From Streptomyces varsoviensis (GTDB taxonomy: Bacteria > Actinomycetota > Actinomycetes > Streptomycetales > Streptomycetaceae), in NCBI RefSeq assembly GCF_000718635.1, contig NZ_JOBF01000014.1, positions 262,027-326,026 on the forward strand: a DNA stretch of 64,000 bases, read 5' to 3'. Made by a program: the position numbers and the translations under genes. Below, piece after piece: positions 54,452 to 62,534 of the stretch. The notes under the pieces are model-generated. The model ran no database searches. It was not told where the DNA came from and saw nothing but the letters and a program-made list of their open reading frames with translations. The stretch's first letter is position 1, and every line of letters begins with the position of its first letter.

Positions 54452-55123
54452 CGGGGCCGATGCCGCGATCGCCTCGCCGAACTCGTCGAGGGTTGCAGCC
54501 ATCATCGCCGACGGGAACGCTCCCGGCGCCACGGCGTTCACGGTGATGTGCTGCGGCCCCAGCTCCCTGGCGAGCACTCGGGTGAGTTGATGCAGGGCCG
54601 CCTTGCTGCTGGAGTACGAGTAGTTGGGCCGATGAGGGACGTGGATGGCGGCGATGCTGCCGATGTTGATGACCCGCGCGGGATCGTCGGCGGTGCCCGC
54701 CCCGCGCAGCGCCGGCAGCAGCGCCTGGACCAGCCAGAACGGCGACTTCAGGTTGAGGTCGACGACCGTGCCCCAGGCCGCGTCCGGGAACGTCTCCAGC
54801 GGCTCGTCCCACAGGGCGCCCGCGTTGTTGACGAGGATGTCGAGACGGTCCGAGTCCGCGGTGACGAGGTCGACCAATCGCCGACACTCGTCGTGGCGGG
54901 ACAGATCGGCGGGGATGGCCCGCACCTCACCGAACGCGGACAGCTCGTCCTGCGCCTGAGCGCACGCTTCCGCGTTGCGTGAGCTGATGACCACGCGGGC
55001 ACCCGCCTGGAGGAGACCACGCGCGATCATCATTCCGATGCCTCTGGTGCCACCGGTGACGAGCGCGCGCTTTCCGCGCAGATCGAAAAGTCCTGCATGC
55101 GTTGTGAATTGGTTGTCTACCAC
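54329..55123 (-). CDS. Short-chain dehydrogenase/reductase
   Basis: 264 residues. Classical SDR: cofactor motif TGGTRGIG (23-30), NNAG in LDILVNNAGALWDE, catalytic Ser in INIGSIAAI, Tyr-x3-Lys in NYSYSSSKAALHQ, and C-terminal GTVIPVDGG. An Arg after TGGTRG favours NADPH. Closest in look to RhlG/FabG-type ketoreductases. Next to a truncated aldo/keto reductase; such pairs often accompany redox-sensing regulators, and an MmyB-like regulator lies 7 kb away. Confidence 0.88.
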   Translation of the reverse strand: MVDNQFTTHAGLFDLRGKRALVTGGTRGIGMMIARGLLQAGARVVISSRNAEACAQAQDELSAFGEVRAIPADLSRHDECRRLVDLVTADSDRLDILVNNAGALWDEPLETFPDAAWGTVVDLNLKSPFWLVQALLPALRGAGTADDPARVINIGSIAAIHVPHRPNYSYSSSKAALHQLTRVLARELGPQHITVNAVAPGAFPSAMMAATLDEFGEAIAASAPLRRIGRDDDMAGIAVFLASRAGAYLTGTVIPVDGGIATTA

Positions 55124-55300
55124 TTGCTGCCATTCTTTCTGGTTGTGCGGGATGACGCGTGGACGCGTCGGAGGTTCGGTTCATCTGTCCGAACGGCGTC
55201 CGCAACTGCCTCAAGTGCCATCGGACTGCAAGCCAGTGCGCGTCGACCGTGTCGGTTCGGCCTAGATCGCGGAGGCCGGTGCGTAATTCGAGCGGGCCGG

Positions 55301-56068
<768 letters not shown>

Positions 56069-56770
56069 CTAGCCCCAGGGCTGAAACTTCGAGCTGCTGT
56101 CCAAGTTTGCGCTTCTGCACTACGGATGCTCCTTCAGAAAGATCACCTGCCCATTGCTTCCCTTGCTCTCAGCCGGGAACCGACCCCAGGTTAAACAGCC
56201 TCAGCGGCCGACAGGGAGCCCCTCGTAATACAGGTACTGAAAGAACCCCCTTCGTCAACCTTCGGCCTTTCCTGGGGCGCCATCTGCTTCTGCGGGTCTT
56301 TCGGCGTCTAGGCAGGGCGGGCCCGGCGGGCCGTCGCGTCGGGGCGGCGGCCCAGAGCGACCTCGATCTGGACGATGTCGATCCAGAGCAGGGGTTGTGC
56401 GGCATCGCGCAGCGCCAGATCGCGTACGCAGGGTGGCGAGGACGGCGCGCGGGCCCGGCCCTCGGCGCGGGCCGCTGTCGGGGCCGCCGCGGCTCCGCGT
56501 GGCGGTCGCGGCGTCCTTGGTGTTGGCGGCGAACATGCCCTCAGGCCATCGACTTCGACAGGGGCAACAGTCGTGCCGGGCCCGGGGGCCGGCGGGGGAC
56601 GGCTCCCGGCCAGGTCTTCGCTGTTCAGAGCCCGGAAATGGCTGGGGCCGGAGCCCTTGAGAGCGCCTTCCCGTCACCGCGCGACCACCAGCGGACGCGG
56701 GGGGTGCCGAGCGGGGTTCTGGCGGACCCTTCGGCTGCTGGGGGTGACGGAACCTGCCGGGACGTGGCCG
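56069..56770. other. Gap with decayed sequence
   Basis: About 700 bp between the truncated reductase and the transposase remnant. No intact gene; on the minus strand a short stretch (LRDAAQPLLWIDIVQIEVAL) looks protein-like near 56390, ending at a stop near 56309, perhaps the tail of a lost gene. Confidence 0.5.
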
Positions 56771-56774
56771 ACCG

Positions 56775-57719
56775 TACTGACCCGAGAGGGTGGGGACACG
56801 GCTGGCGGGAGGTAGCCCCATCAGAGCGGTGTGTTTCCGGTGATGGTTGTAATTGTGTAGCCGCCCAGGGAGCGCGTCCCGGCGTTCCTGCTCGCTGAGG
56901 TAGGGCTTGGCGTAGGCCCATGCGTCGAGGAGGGTGCGGTTGAAGCGTTCAACTGTGCCGTTGGTCTGTGGGCGGTGGGGGCAGGTGCGTTTGTGAGTGA
57001 TCCCTGCGTCGGCAAGGGTGTCGGCCCAGGTGCGCGAACGGTAAAAGGAGCCGTTGTCGGTCAGGACGCGCTGGACGGTGATCCCGGCCTGACTGAAGAA
57101 GTGCTGCGCCCGGGTCCAGAACCCTGCGGCGGTCTCCTTTTTCTCGTCGGCGAGGATCTCGCTGTAGGCCAGGCGGGAATGATCGTCGACAGCGTTGTGC
57201 AGGTAGCTGTAGCCCCGCCGATCCGGTTCTTGCGACCGGCCTGACGGCCCAGGACCTGATGGCCGCCACCGTTGGGTATGTTGCCGGGCTTCTTGATGTC
57301 GTCATGCACCAACTCCCCTGGGACGGCGTGCTCGTAGCGTCGGATGACGCGGTCTGTGGTGCGGTCCAGATGCGACAGCCGGCGATTCGGTATCGGCTGA
57401 GTACTCGGTGCACGGTGGCGGGGTTCAGGCCGAGCAGGTAGGAGATGCGGGCTGGGCCCCAGCGGCGCAGGACGCGGACTTTGATGATGCGCCGCTCGGT
57501 TCGTGTCGGCGTCTGACGTGGGCTGAAGTGCGGGCGCCTGGAGCGGTCCGTCATCCCGGCTGGTCCTTACTCGCGGTAGCGGTCAGCCCACCGTTTCGCA
57601 GTGGTGGGCGAGCCTTGGAAGCGTTCAGCCGCGCGGCGCAGTGGCCATCGATCGTCGACCACGCGCTGTGCCAAGCGCAGGCGGCCGGTTTCCTTCAGAG
57701 GTGCGTTGCGGTGGACCAT
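56775..57719 (-). pseudogene. IS481-family transposase, inactivated
   Basis: Reads from ATG 57719 (MVHRNAPLKETGRLRLAQRV) through an HTH, then an in-frame TAA near 57568, then MTDRSRRPHFSPRQTPTRTE. Frameshifts near 57380 and 57215 break the integrase core, whose parts are all still readable: YSYLHNAVDDHSRLAYSEIL, LTDNGSFYRSRTW and TNGTVERFNRTL, supplying the D, D and E residues in the last frame. One nonsense and two frameshifts mean it cannot make an active enzyme. Terminal inverted repeats were not identified. Confidence 0.85.
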
Positions 57720-57747
57720 GCCGGTCTCTGGTTCAGAGGATGACGAT

Positions 57748-57783
57748 GGCCGGGTGCACGAGTGATGTCTCGTGCACCCGGCC
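57748..57783. terminator. Perfect hairpin beside IS481 remnant
   Basis: GGCCGGGTGCACGAG and its exact complement with a six-base loop. Second of two hairpins downstream of the monooxygenase gene; may belong to the IS481 end. Confidence 0.7.
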
Positions 57784-57864
57784 GTTGGGTGGCGTCCGAT
57801 CTGGTCCCTGACCGGAGGGGCGGGGTGAATTCGGGAAAGCTCGCCGGTGCTGGGGTGAGAGGGA

Positions 57865-57903
57865 CGAGGCGCCCGCCGAAGAGCTGGTTCGGCGGGCACC
57901 TCG
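57865..57903 (-). terminator. Terminator of the monooxygenase gene
   Basis: GCCCGCCGAA pairs with TTCGGCGGGC, extended by five pairs after one mismatch, six bases past the stop codon. Confidence 0.85.
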
Positions 57904-57909
57904 CCGCGC

Positions 57910-58224
57910 TCAGGCCGGGTCGGCGGGCAGAGCGGAATACGGGTGGGCTTCGACGCGCATGACCATCTCGGCGACGTGTTCGAGGATCTCGTCACGCAGT
58001 TCGTCGGCGAGAGGGCCGTTCTCGTAGGCCGCCTTCGCCTCGTCACTGCGGAACACCTCGATGTTCCACAGCACGTCGGGGTCAGCGTCTTCGCGGAGGA
58101 TGATGAATCGGTCGGAGGCCCCCGACTTGTACATCCCTTCAGTCGCCAGCGCGAATAGCTTGTCGCCATGCCCCGGCTTGGCGCGCATCTTGATGATGTA
58201 AGCGGGCTGGTCCTTCAGTGCCAT
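57910..58224 (-). CDS. Antibiotic biosynthesis monooxygenase-type (ABM) protein
   Basis: 104 residues from ATG 58224 with AAGGAG seven bases upstream. A ferredoxin-like dimeric alpha/beta barrel: AYIIKMRAKPGHGDKLFALA, DPDVLWNIEVFRSDEAKAAY and a conserved His near HVAEMVMRVEAHPY. Members act as cofactor-free quinol monooxygenases or as small stress proteins. Divergent from a TetR-type gene; the intervening twin operators make it the likely controlled gene. Confidence 0.82.
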   Translation of the reverse strand: MALKDQPAYIIKMRAKPGHGDKLFALATEGMYKSGASDRFIILREDADPDVLWNIEVFRSDEAKAAYENGPLADELRDEILEHVAEMVMRVEAHPYSALPADPA

Positions 58225-58280
58225 GTCTGTCTCCTTCTGCGTCGCGGCGGGAGTGTCTGGCACAACCCGCCTCTACCTGC

Positions 58281-58295
58281 TGGAATGCCATTCCA
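58281..58295. promoter_or_regulatory. Operator copy 1, TGGAATGCCATTCCA
   Basis: Exact 6-bp dyad (TGGAAT and ATTCCA) with a three-base centre, in the promoter between the monooxygenase and TetR genes. Confidence 0.8.
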
Positions 58296-58303
58296 TAACA
58301 AGT

Positions 58304-59035
58304 ATGGAACACCATTCCAAGCATGTCAAAGGAGGCGCGCCACCACCTACGCGCACGAAACCCGAGCGACGCACCACCCCGCTCTCCCGCGAGCGGATCG
58401 TCGATGCAGCTATCGACCTGCTGGACACGTTGGGCGAAAGCGGATTGCCTTCCCGGCACTCAGTGAACGCCCGGCTACTGGCCCTGGCGCGATCTCCTGG
58501 CACGTGGCCGGCAAGGGGGAACTTCTGGCCGCCGCCACAGGCCGTGTCGTCAGCGTCGCGCTGGCCGCATGGGAGGGCCGGGCCGTCTGGAGCGATACAC
58601 GACGTCGCCTTGGGCCTCTCCGACGCGATCGAGAGGCGCCCCTGGCTCGCTCCCCAGATCACCGCCCAGCTCTCCCACAACCCCACCGGACCGGTGACCA
58701 CATCCATCTTCGAGCACATCGACCGACAGGTGTCCGCGCTGGACGTACCCGCGAGCAGTTGGTTCACCGCGACGTCCACCCCGATGCACCACATCCTCGG
58801 CACCGCCGGCCAGAACGCCGCGAACTTCGCGCGCGCCCGCAGCCTCGGACCGGAAGCCGATCGCAGCGCCTACATGGACACCGTGGCGGGCGCAGGGAAA
58901 CAGCTCAGCCCCGAGGACTACCCCTTCCCCCGAGCCATCGCCGACCAAGGACTCGACCACGACGACCGCGCACAGTTCCTGGCCGGCATCGACCTCATCA
59001 TCGCGGGCGTCACGGCCCGCCCGCCCGCCACCTAG
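58304..59035 (+). pseudogene. TetR-family regulator with two compensating frameshifts
   Basis: The frame begins with a normal TetR helix (LSRERIVDAAIDLLDTLGES) and ends with a TetR C-terminal domain (DVALGLSDAIERRPWLAPQI, then GIDLIIAGVTARPPAT). Between about 58447 and 58598 the homologous reading is in another frame (ALSERPATGPGAISWHVAGK, then ELLAAATGRVVSVALAAWEG), so about 50 residues including the recognition helix are scrambled. No stop arises, so the ORF looks intact by length. Sequencing error or real mutation cannot be separated here. The start is also uncertain (ATG 58304 overlaps an operator). The stop codon TAG includes the TA target of the adjacent IS630 element. Confidence 0.75.
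58305..58319. promoter_or_regulatory. Operator copy 2, TGGAACACCATTCCA
   Basis: Differs from copy 1 at two positions and is 24 bp away centre to centre. Paired TetR sites at this spacing are common. It overlaps the first possible start of the TetR frame. Confidence 0.8.
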
Positions 59036-59059
59036 TGCCGCATCAGGCAACGTTCGCCC
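59035..59059 (+). repeat. Left terminal inverted repeat
   Basis: 25 bp starting GTGCCGCATCAGG, exact complement of the right end. It also encodes the last codons of the cysteine hydrolase on the other strand. Confidence 0.92.
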
Positions 59060-59732
59060 GCTCCTCGTCTTGTGATGCAAGTGTGGCTGCGGTCAGTCGG
59101 TTGGTGATCTCTTCGGCGGTCAGAACGAGCGCGAAGCCCTTGCGCAGGACGGCGAGTTCGGGTTCGTGCCGGGACTCGTCGTCGGTGGCCGTGACATCGG
59201 ATCCGAAGACGACCTTGTACCCGCGTTCGTATGCCTGCCGGGCCGTGGTGCCACAGCAGTAGTTGGTGAGCGTTCCGGTGACGATGACCGTGTCACGGCC
59301 GAGATTGCGCAGCATTGTGTCGAGCGGGGTGTCGTAGAACGCTCCGTAGGAGGGCTTGCGGATCACGGCCTCGTCGAGGCGGCGCCCCATCGGGGCCCAC
59401 ACCTCGGCAGGGCCTGGTCGGCGCCACTCGGTGTCGGCGTGCGGGAGGAACTGCAGGGCGTGTGGCCGGTCCAGACCGAGATGGGTGTCATCGAAGATGG
59501 TCCAGATCACCGGAACCGAGGCGCCCCGGCATTCTTCGACCAGTTGCTGCAGCCGTGGCGCCATCCGAGTGGCCGCGGGCACCCAGTAGGGACTCCAGCC
59601 GGGCCGGACGAACTCGTCCTGCATGTCGATGACCAGCAGTGCTGTCCGTTCGGGCCGTACGCCGAACGATGCCCGGCCGCGCTCGTAGGCGTCACGCGCT
59701 CGCATGGTCACCCATTCCTCGGTGTACGTCAT
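59043..59732 (-). CDS. Isochorismatase-family cysteine hydrolase
   Basis: 229 residues from ATG 59732 with GGAGG six bases upstream. Catalytic triad of the family: Asp36 in LLVIDMQDEFVRPG, Lys126 in VIRKPSYGAFYDT and Cys159 in TLTNYCCGTTARQ; a cis-peptide follows the TGTLTN strand. Members hydrolyse isochorismate, nicotinamide, carbamoylsarcosine or ureido compounds; substrate unknown. The last residues, ERANVA, are coded by the element's inverted repeat, so the natural C-terminus may have been replaced. Confidence 0.87.
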   Translation of the reverse strand: MTYTEEWVTMRARDAYERGRASFGVRPERTALLVIDMQDEFVRPGWSPYWVPAATRMAPRLQQLVEECRGASVPVIWTIFDDTHLGLDRPHALQFLPHADTEWRRPGPAEVWAPMGRRLDEAVIRKPSYGAFYDTPLDTMLRNLGRDTVIVTGTLTNYCCGTTARQAYERGYKVVFGSDVTATDDESRHEPELAVLRKGFALVLTAEEITNRLTAATLASQDEERANVA

Positions 59733-59743
59733 TCTCGCCTCCT

Positions 59744-59773
59744 ACATCGATTCGAGGTACCTCGTTTCGATGT
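59744..59773. promoter_or_regulatory. 30-bp palindromic operator between cysteine hydrolase and padR
   Basis: All but two central-flank base pairs are complementary: ACATCGA ... CGAGGTACCTCG ... TCGATGT. It covers the divergent promoter, starting 12 bp from the hydrolase ATG and ending 14 bp before the PadR ATG. ACAT/ATGT ends are typical for PadR-type operators. Confidence 0.75.
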
Positions 59774-59787
59774 GCGAGAGTAGCAGC

Positions 59788-60300
59788 ATGCTCGAACTCG
59801 CGATCCTGGGATTCCTGGCCGAGGAGCCGTTGCACGGCTATCAACTTCGCCACCACATAGCTCAGTTGTCCGGCCACGCTCGGCCGGTCAGCGACGGCAG
59901 CCTCTACCCGGCGATCAACCGGCTGGTCAACGCCGGACTGCTCGCTCGGCAGACCGAACCGGGCGCTTCGGCCGCTCGGCGGCACACCCTGAGCCTGACC
60001 GACGCCGGCCGCTGCGAGTTGCTGCGCCGGCTGCGGGATGCCAACGGTCTGGACATCACCGACAGCACCCGCTACTTCACCGTCCTGGCCTTCCTCTCCC
60101 ACCTGCCCGACACCGCTGACCAGCACGCGGTACTGCGCCGCCGACTGGAGTTCCTCGAACAGCCGGCAAGCTTCTTCCACGACGGTGACCGCCCACTGGG
60201 TGCCGACGACACTGACGACCCCTACCGGCGCGGCATGCTCACAATCGCCCGTGCCACCAGCCGCGCGGAAAGGTCCTGGCTTCGGGAAGTGTTGGCCTGA
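59788..60300 (+). CDS. PadR-family transcriptional regulator
   Basis: 170 residues from ATG 59788 (MLELAILGFLAEEPLHGYQL, the canonical PadR opening; an upstream extension to 59704 is unlikely because it covers the operator). Winged HTH at 1-85 with SDGSLYPAINRLVNAGLLAR, then a C-terminal helical dimerisation region. It most likely represses itself and the divergent cysteine hydrolase, with a phenolic or drug-like ligand as relief signal by family analogy. Confidence 0.88.
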   Translation: MLELAILGFLAEEPLHGYQLRHHIAQLSGHARPVSDGSLYPAINRLVNAGLLARQTEPGASAARRHTLSLTDAGRCELLRRLRDANGLDITDSTRYFTVLAFLSHLPDTADQHAVLRRRLEFLEQPASFFHDGDRPLGADDTDDPYRRGMLTIARATSRAERSWLREVLA

Positions 60301-60370
60301 CACGGGCACCATCAGAGGCACCTCTGCCGTTCTCAACCCGGACGCCGCCACTCCCCGAGAGACTGTGCGG

Positions 60371-61504
60371 GTGGCAGAGCCGGTACGGGTCCGCGAGATC
60401 GAAGACGACGAGGGACAGCGCCTGCTGCGGATCATCCGCCGGGGCACCAGTTCGGTGGTGACCTGGCGGCGGGCCCAGATGGTGCTGCTGTCCGCGCAGG
60501 GCATGCCCGTGGCGAAGGTCGCCGAGGTGACCTTCACCAGCGACGACCGAGTCCGGGACGTGATCCACAACTTCAACGCCGACGGCTTCGACTCCCTCTA
60601 CCCCAAGTACAAGGGTGGCCGACCAAGGACCTTCACGCTGCCCGAGCGTCGTGAGATCAAGAAGATCGCCAAGTCCAAGCCGGCCGAGCACGGCCTGCCG
60701 TTCTCCACGTGGAGCCTGGCCAAGCTGGCCGACTTCCTGGTCGCCGAGGGGGTGGTCGACGACATCAGCCACGAGGGCCTGCGGGTCCTGCTCCGCCAGG
60801 AGGGCGTCTCCTTTCAACGCATAAAGACCTGGAAGACCTCCCGTGACCCGGACTACGCCGCCAAGAAGGCCCGCGTCGAGCACCTCTACGCGATCGCGGA
60901 CGGCGAGGTCATACCCGAGGACGGCGAGCCCGAAGTCGTCTTATGCCTAGACGAGTTCGGCCCGCTCAACCTCCAGCCCCACCCCGGGCGGCAGTGGGCC
61001 GAGCGCGGCGGGAAGCACAAGAACCCCGACCGCGAGCCGAGGCCCCGCCGACGGGCGACCTACACCCGCCCACACGGGGTCCGGCATCTGTTCGCCGCCT
61101 ACGACCTCGGCAAGGACAAGCTCTACGGCCACATCAAGCCGAAGAAGAACCCGACGAGATTCCTGGAGTTCTGCCGCTACCTGCGCAGCCTCTACCCGCC
61201 GAAGATCCGCATCGCGATCGTGCTCGATAATTTCTCCCCGCACCTGACCACGAAGAAGGACAGCCGGGTCGGCGACTGGGCCGCAGCCAACAATGTGGAA
61301 CTCGCCTACACGCCGGCCAACAGCTCGTGGCTGAACCGCATCGAGGCCCAGTTCACCGCCCTGCGCTACTTCACCCTCGACGGCACCGACCACGCCAGCC
61401 ACAAGGAGCAGGGCAGCATGATCCGTCGCTACATCATCTGGCGAAACCGTCACGCTGACGATCAACGGCTACGAGCTGTGGTCTACAGGGCGAACGTTGC
61501 CTGA
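60371..61504 (+). CDS. IS630-family transposase
   Basis: 377 residues from GTG 60371 (GTG 60365 also possible). HTH N-terminal half (RAQMVLLSAQGMPVAKVAEV), then a DDE domain: Asp194 in VVLCLDEFGPLNL, Asp286 in IAIVLDNFSPHL and Glu325 in SSWLNRIEAQFTAL. All three are intact and no frameshift is seen, so it could be active. Its last codons form the right inverted repeat. Catalyses cut-and-paste at TA. Confidence 0.92.
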   Translation: MAEPVRVREIEDDEGQRLLRIIRRGTSSVVTWRRAQMVLLSAQGMPVAKVAEVTFTSDDRVRDVIHNFNADGFDSLYPKYKGGRPRTFTLPERREIKKIAKSKPAEHGLPFSTWSLAKLADFLVAEGVVDDISHEGLRVLLRQEGVSFQRIKTWKTSRDPDYAAKKARVEHLYAIADGEVIPEDGEPEVVLCLDEFGPLNLQPHPGRQWAERGGKHKNPDREPRPRRRATYTRPHGVRHLFAAYDLGKDKLYGHIKPKKNPTRFLEFCRYLRSLYPPKIRIAIVLDNFSPHLTTKKDSRVGDWAAANNVELAYTPANSSWLNRIEAQFTALRYFTLDGTDHASHKEQGSMIRRYIIWRNRHADDQRLRAVVYRANVA

Positions 61505-61512
61505 TGCGGCAC
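61488..61512 (-). repeat. Right terminal inverted repeat
   Basis: Exact complement of the left end, within the transposase C-terminal codons and followed by TA. Confidence 0.92.
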
Positions 61513-61600
61513 TAGCAGCCGCACGAAGGCCGAGCCCGCATGACAGAAGCCAAGCCGCCCGGCTGCGGCGCGCCATCACCAACCTCTGTGGGCAGAACAG

Positions 61601-62482
61601 CTAGCTGTCGTGTGGTTGGAGTTCGGTGGTCGGTGTCTGTTGGGTGGCTGCCCAGGAGGCCAGGAGGGCCAGGTTGTCGGCGGTCGGGGTGCCTGCGGGG
61701 GCGGTGTAGATGGTGAGGTGCAGGCCGGGTTCGGCGGGCAGTTCCAGGGATTCGACGTCCAAGTCGAGCCGGCCCACGATCGGATGGTGCATTCGCTTGC
61801 GTCCGGACCGGTGCAGTCGCACGTCCTGAGCTGCCCAGCGCTGCCGAAACAGTTCACTGCGCGACAGTTCGCCGACCAGGGCGATCAGGTCCTCGTCGTG
61901 CGGGTTGCGGCCGACTTCCATGCGTAGCTTCGCGGCCGTGTCACCGGCGTTTTGGTCGTAGTCGACAAAGAAATCCTTGGCCGCCTCGGGAGCCAGATAG
62001 ACGAACCGCGCCGTGTTCGCGGGGCGTCGCGTGTCGGCCAGCACCGGTGAGAACAGCGCGCCGGCGAGTTGATTCACGGCGAGCACGTCATAACGCCCGT
62101 TACAAATCCAGGCCGGCGCATCAGAAATGGCGTCGAGCACCTGCCGCAGTGTCGAGCGCACCGTCACAACAGGCTCCCGCCGACGCGGGCCGCTGGGCGC
62201 CCCGGATTGGCGCGCGAGGTGGAACAGGTGGTCGCGCTCGGCCTCGTCGAGCTGCAAGGCCGAGGCCAACGCGTCGAGCACCCCATCGGAGGCACCAGCG
62301 AGGCCGCCGCGCTCCATACGCACGTAATAGTCGACCGACACCCCCGCCAGTAGCGCCACCTCCTCGCGACGCAGGCCCTTGACCCGACGGTTGCCGCCGT
62401 ACGCAGGCAGGCCCGCCTGCTCGGGTGTGATACGGGCGCGACGCGAGCTGAGAAACTCCCGGATATCGGTGCGTAGATCCAT
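61601..62482 (-). CDS. XRE-family regulator with MmyB-like ligand domain
   Basis: 293 residues from ATG 62482 (MDLRTDIREFLSSRRARITP); GGGG lies nine bases upstream, while the ATG nine bases earlier sits on it. HTH at about 28-80 (VKGLRREEVALLAGVSVDYY), then the MmyB-like PAS-type domain (ICNGRYDVLAVNQLAGALFS) and the usual ending HLTIYTAPAGTPTADNLALL. This group in Actinobacteria generally binds fatty-acid-like ligands and controls neighbouring SDR or oxidoreductase genes. Confidence 0.88.
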   Translation of the reverse strand: MDLRTDIREFLSSRRARITPEQAGLPAYGGNRRVKGLRREEVALLAGVSVDYYVRMERGGLAGASDGVLDALASALQLDEAERDHLFHLARQSGAPSGPRRREPVVTVRSTLRQVLDAISDAPAWICNGRYDVLAVNQLAGALFSPVLADTRRPANTARFVYLAPEAAKDFFVDYDQNAGDTAAKLRMEVGRNPHDEDLIALVGELSRSELFRQRWAAQDVRLHRSGRKRMHHPIVGRLDLDVESLELPAEPGLHLTIYTAPAGTPTADNLALLASWAATQQTPTTELQPHDS

Positions 62483-62520
62483 CGTGGCCATCCCCTTACC
62501 GTAAACCCGCCCCACAACAT

Positions 62521-62534
62521 CGAACTAACGTTCG
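62521..62534. promoter_or_regulatory. Possible operator of the MmyB-like gene
   Basis: CGAAC-TAAC-GTTCG, an exact 5-bp dyad 39-52 bp upstream of the start. Confidence 0.35.

Larger units (their letters stand above)
59033..61514. mobile_element. IS630-family element carrying two passenger genes
   Basis: Perfect inverted repeats bound the unit: GTGCCGCATCAGGCAACG... at 59035-59059 and its exact complement at 61488-61512, 25 bp each, identical over 28 bp when the flanking C-TA and TA-G are counted. TA at both outer edges fits the TA duplication made by IS630/Tc1-mariner transposases. Inside are a cysteine hydrolase, a PadR regulator and the transposase. At 2.48 kb it is about twice a simple IS630. 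Both outermost proteins end in ANVA because each inverted repeat is translated. The site is the stop codon of the TetR gene; removal would restore ACCTAGCAG. Confidence 0.85.

Noticed and set aside
60303..60345. Possible internal left end of a shorter IS630
   Set aside because: CACCATCAGAGGCACCTCTGCC only loosely resembles the terminal repeat and is much poorer than the perfect repeat at 59035.
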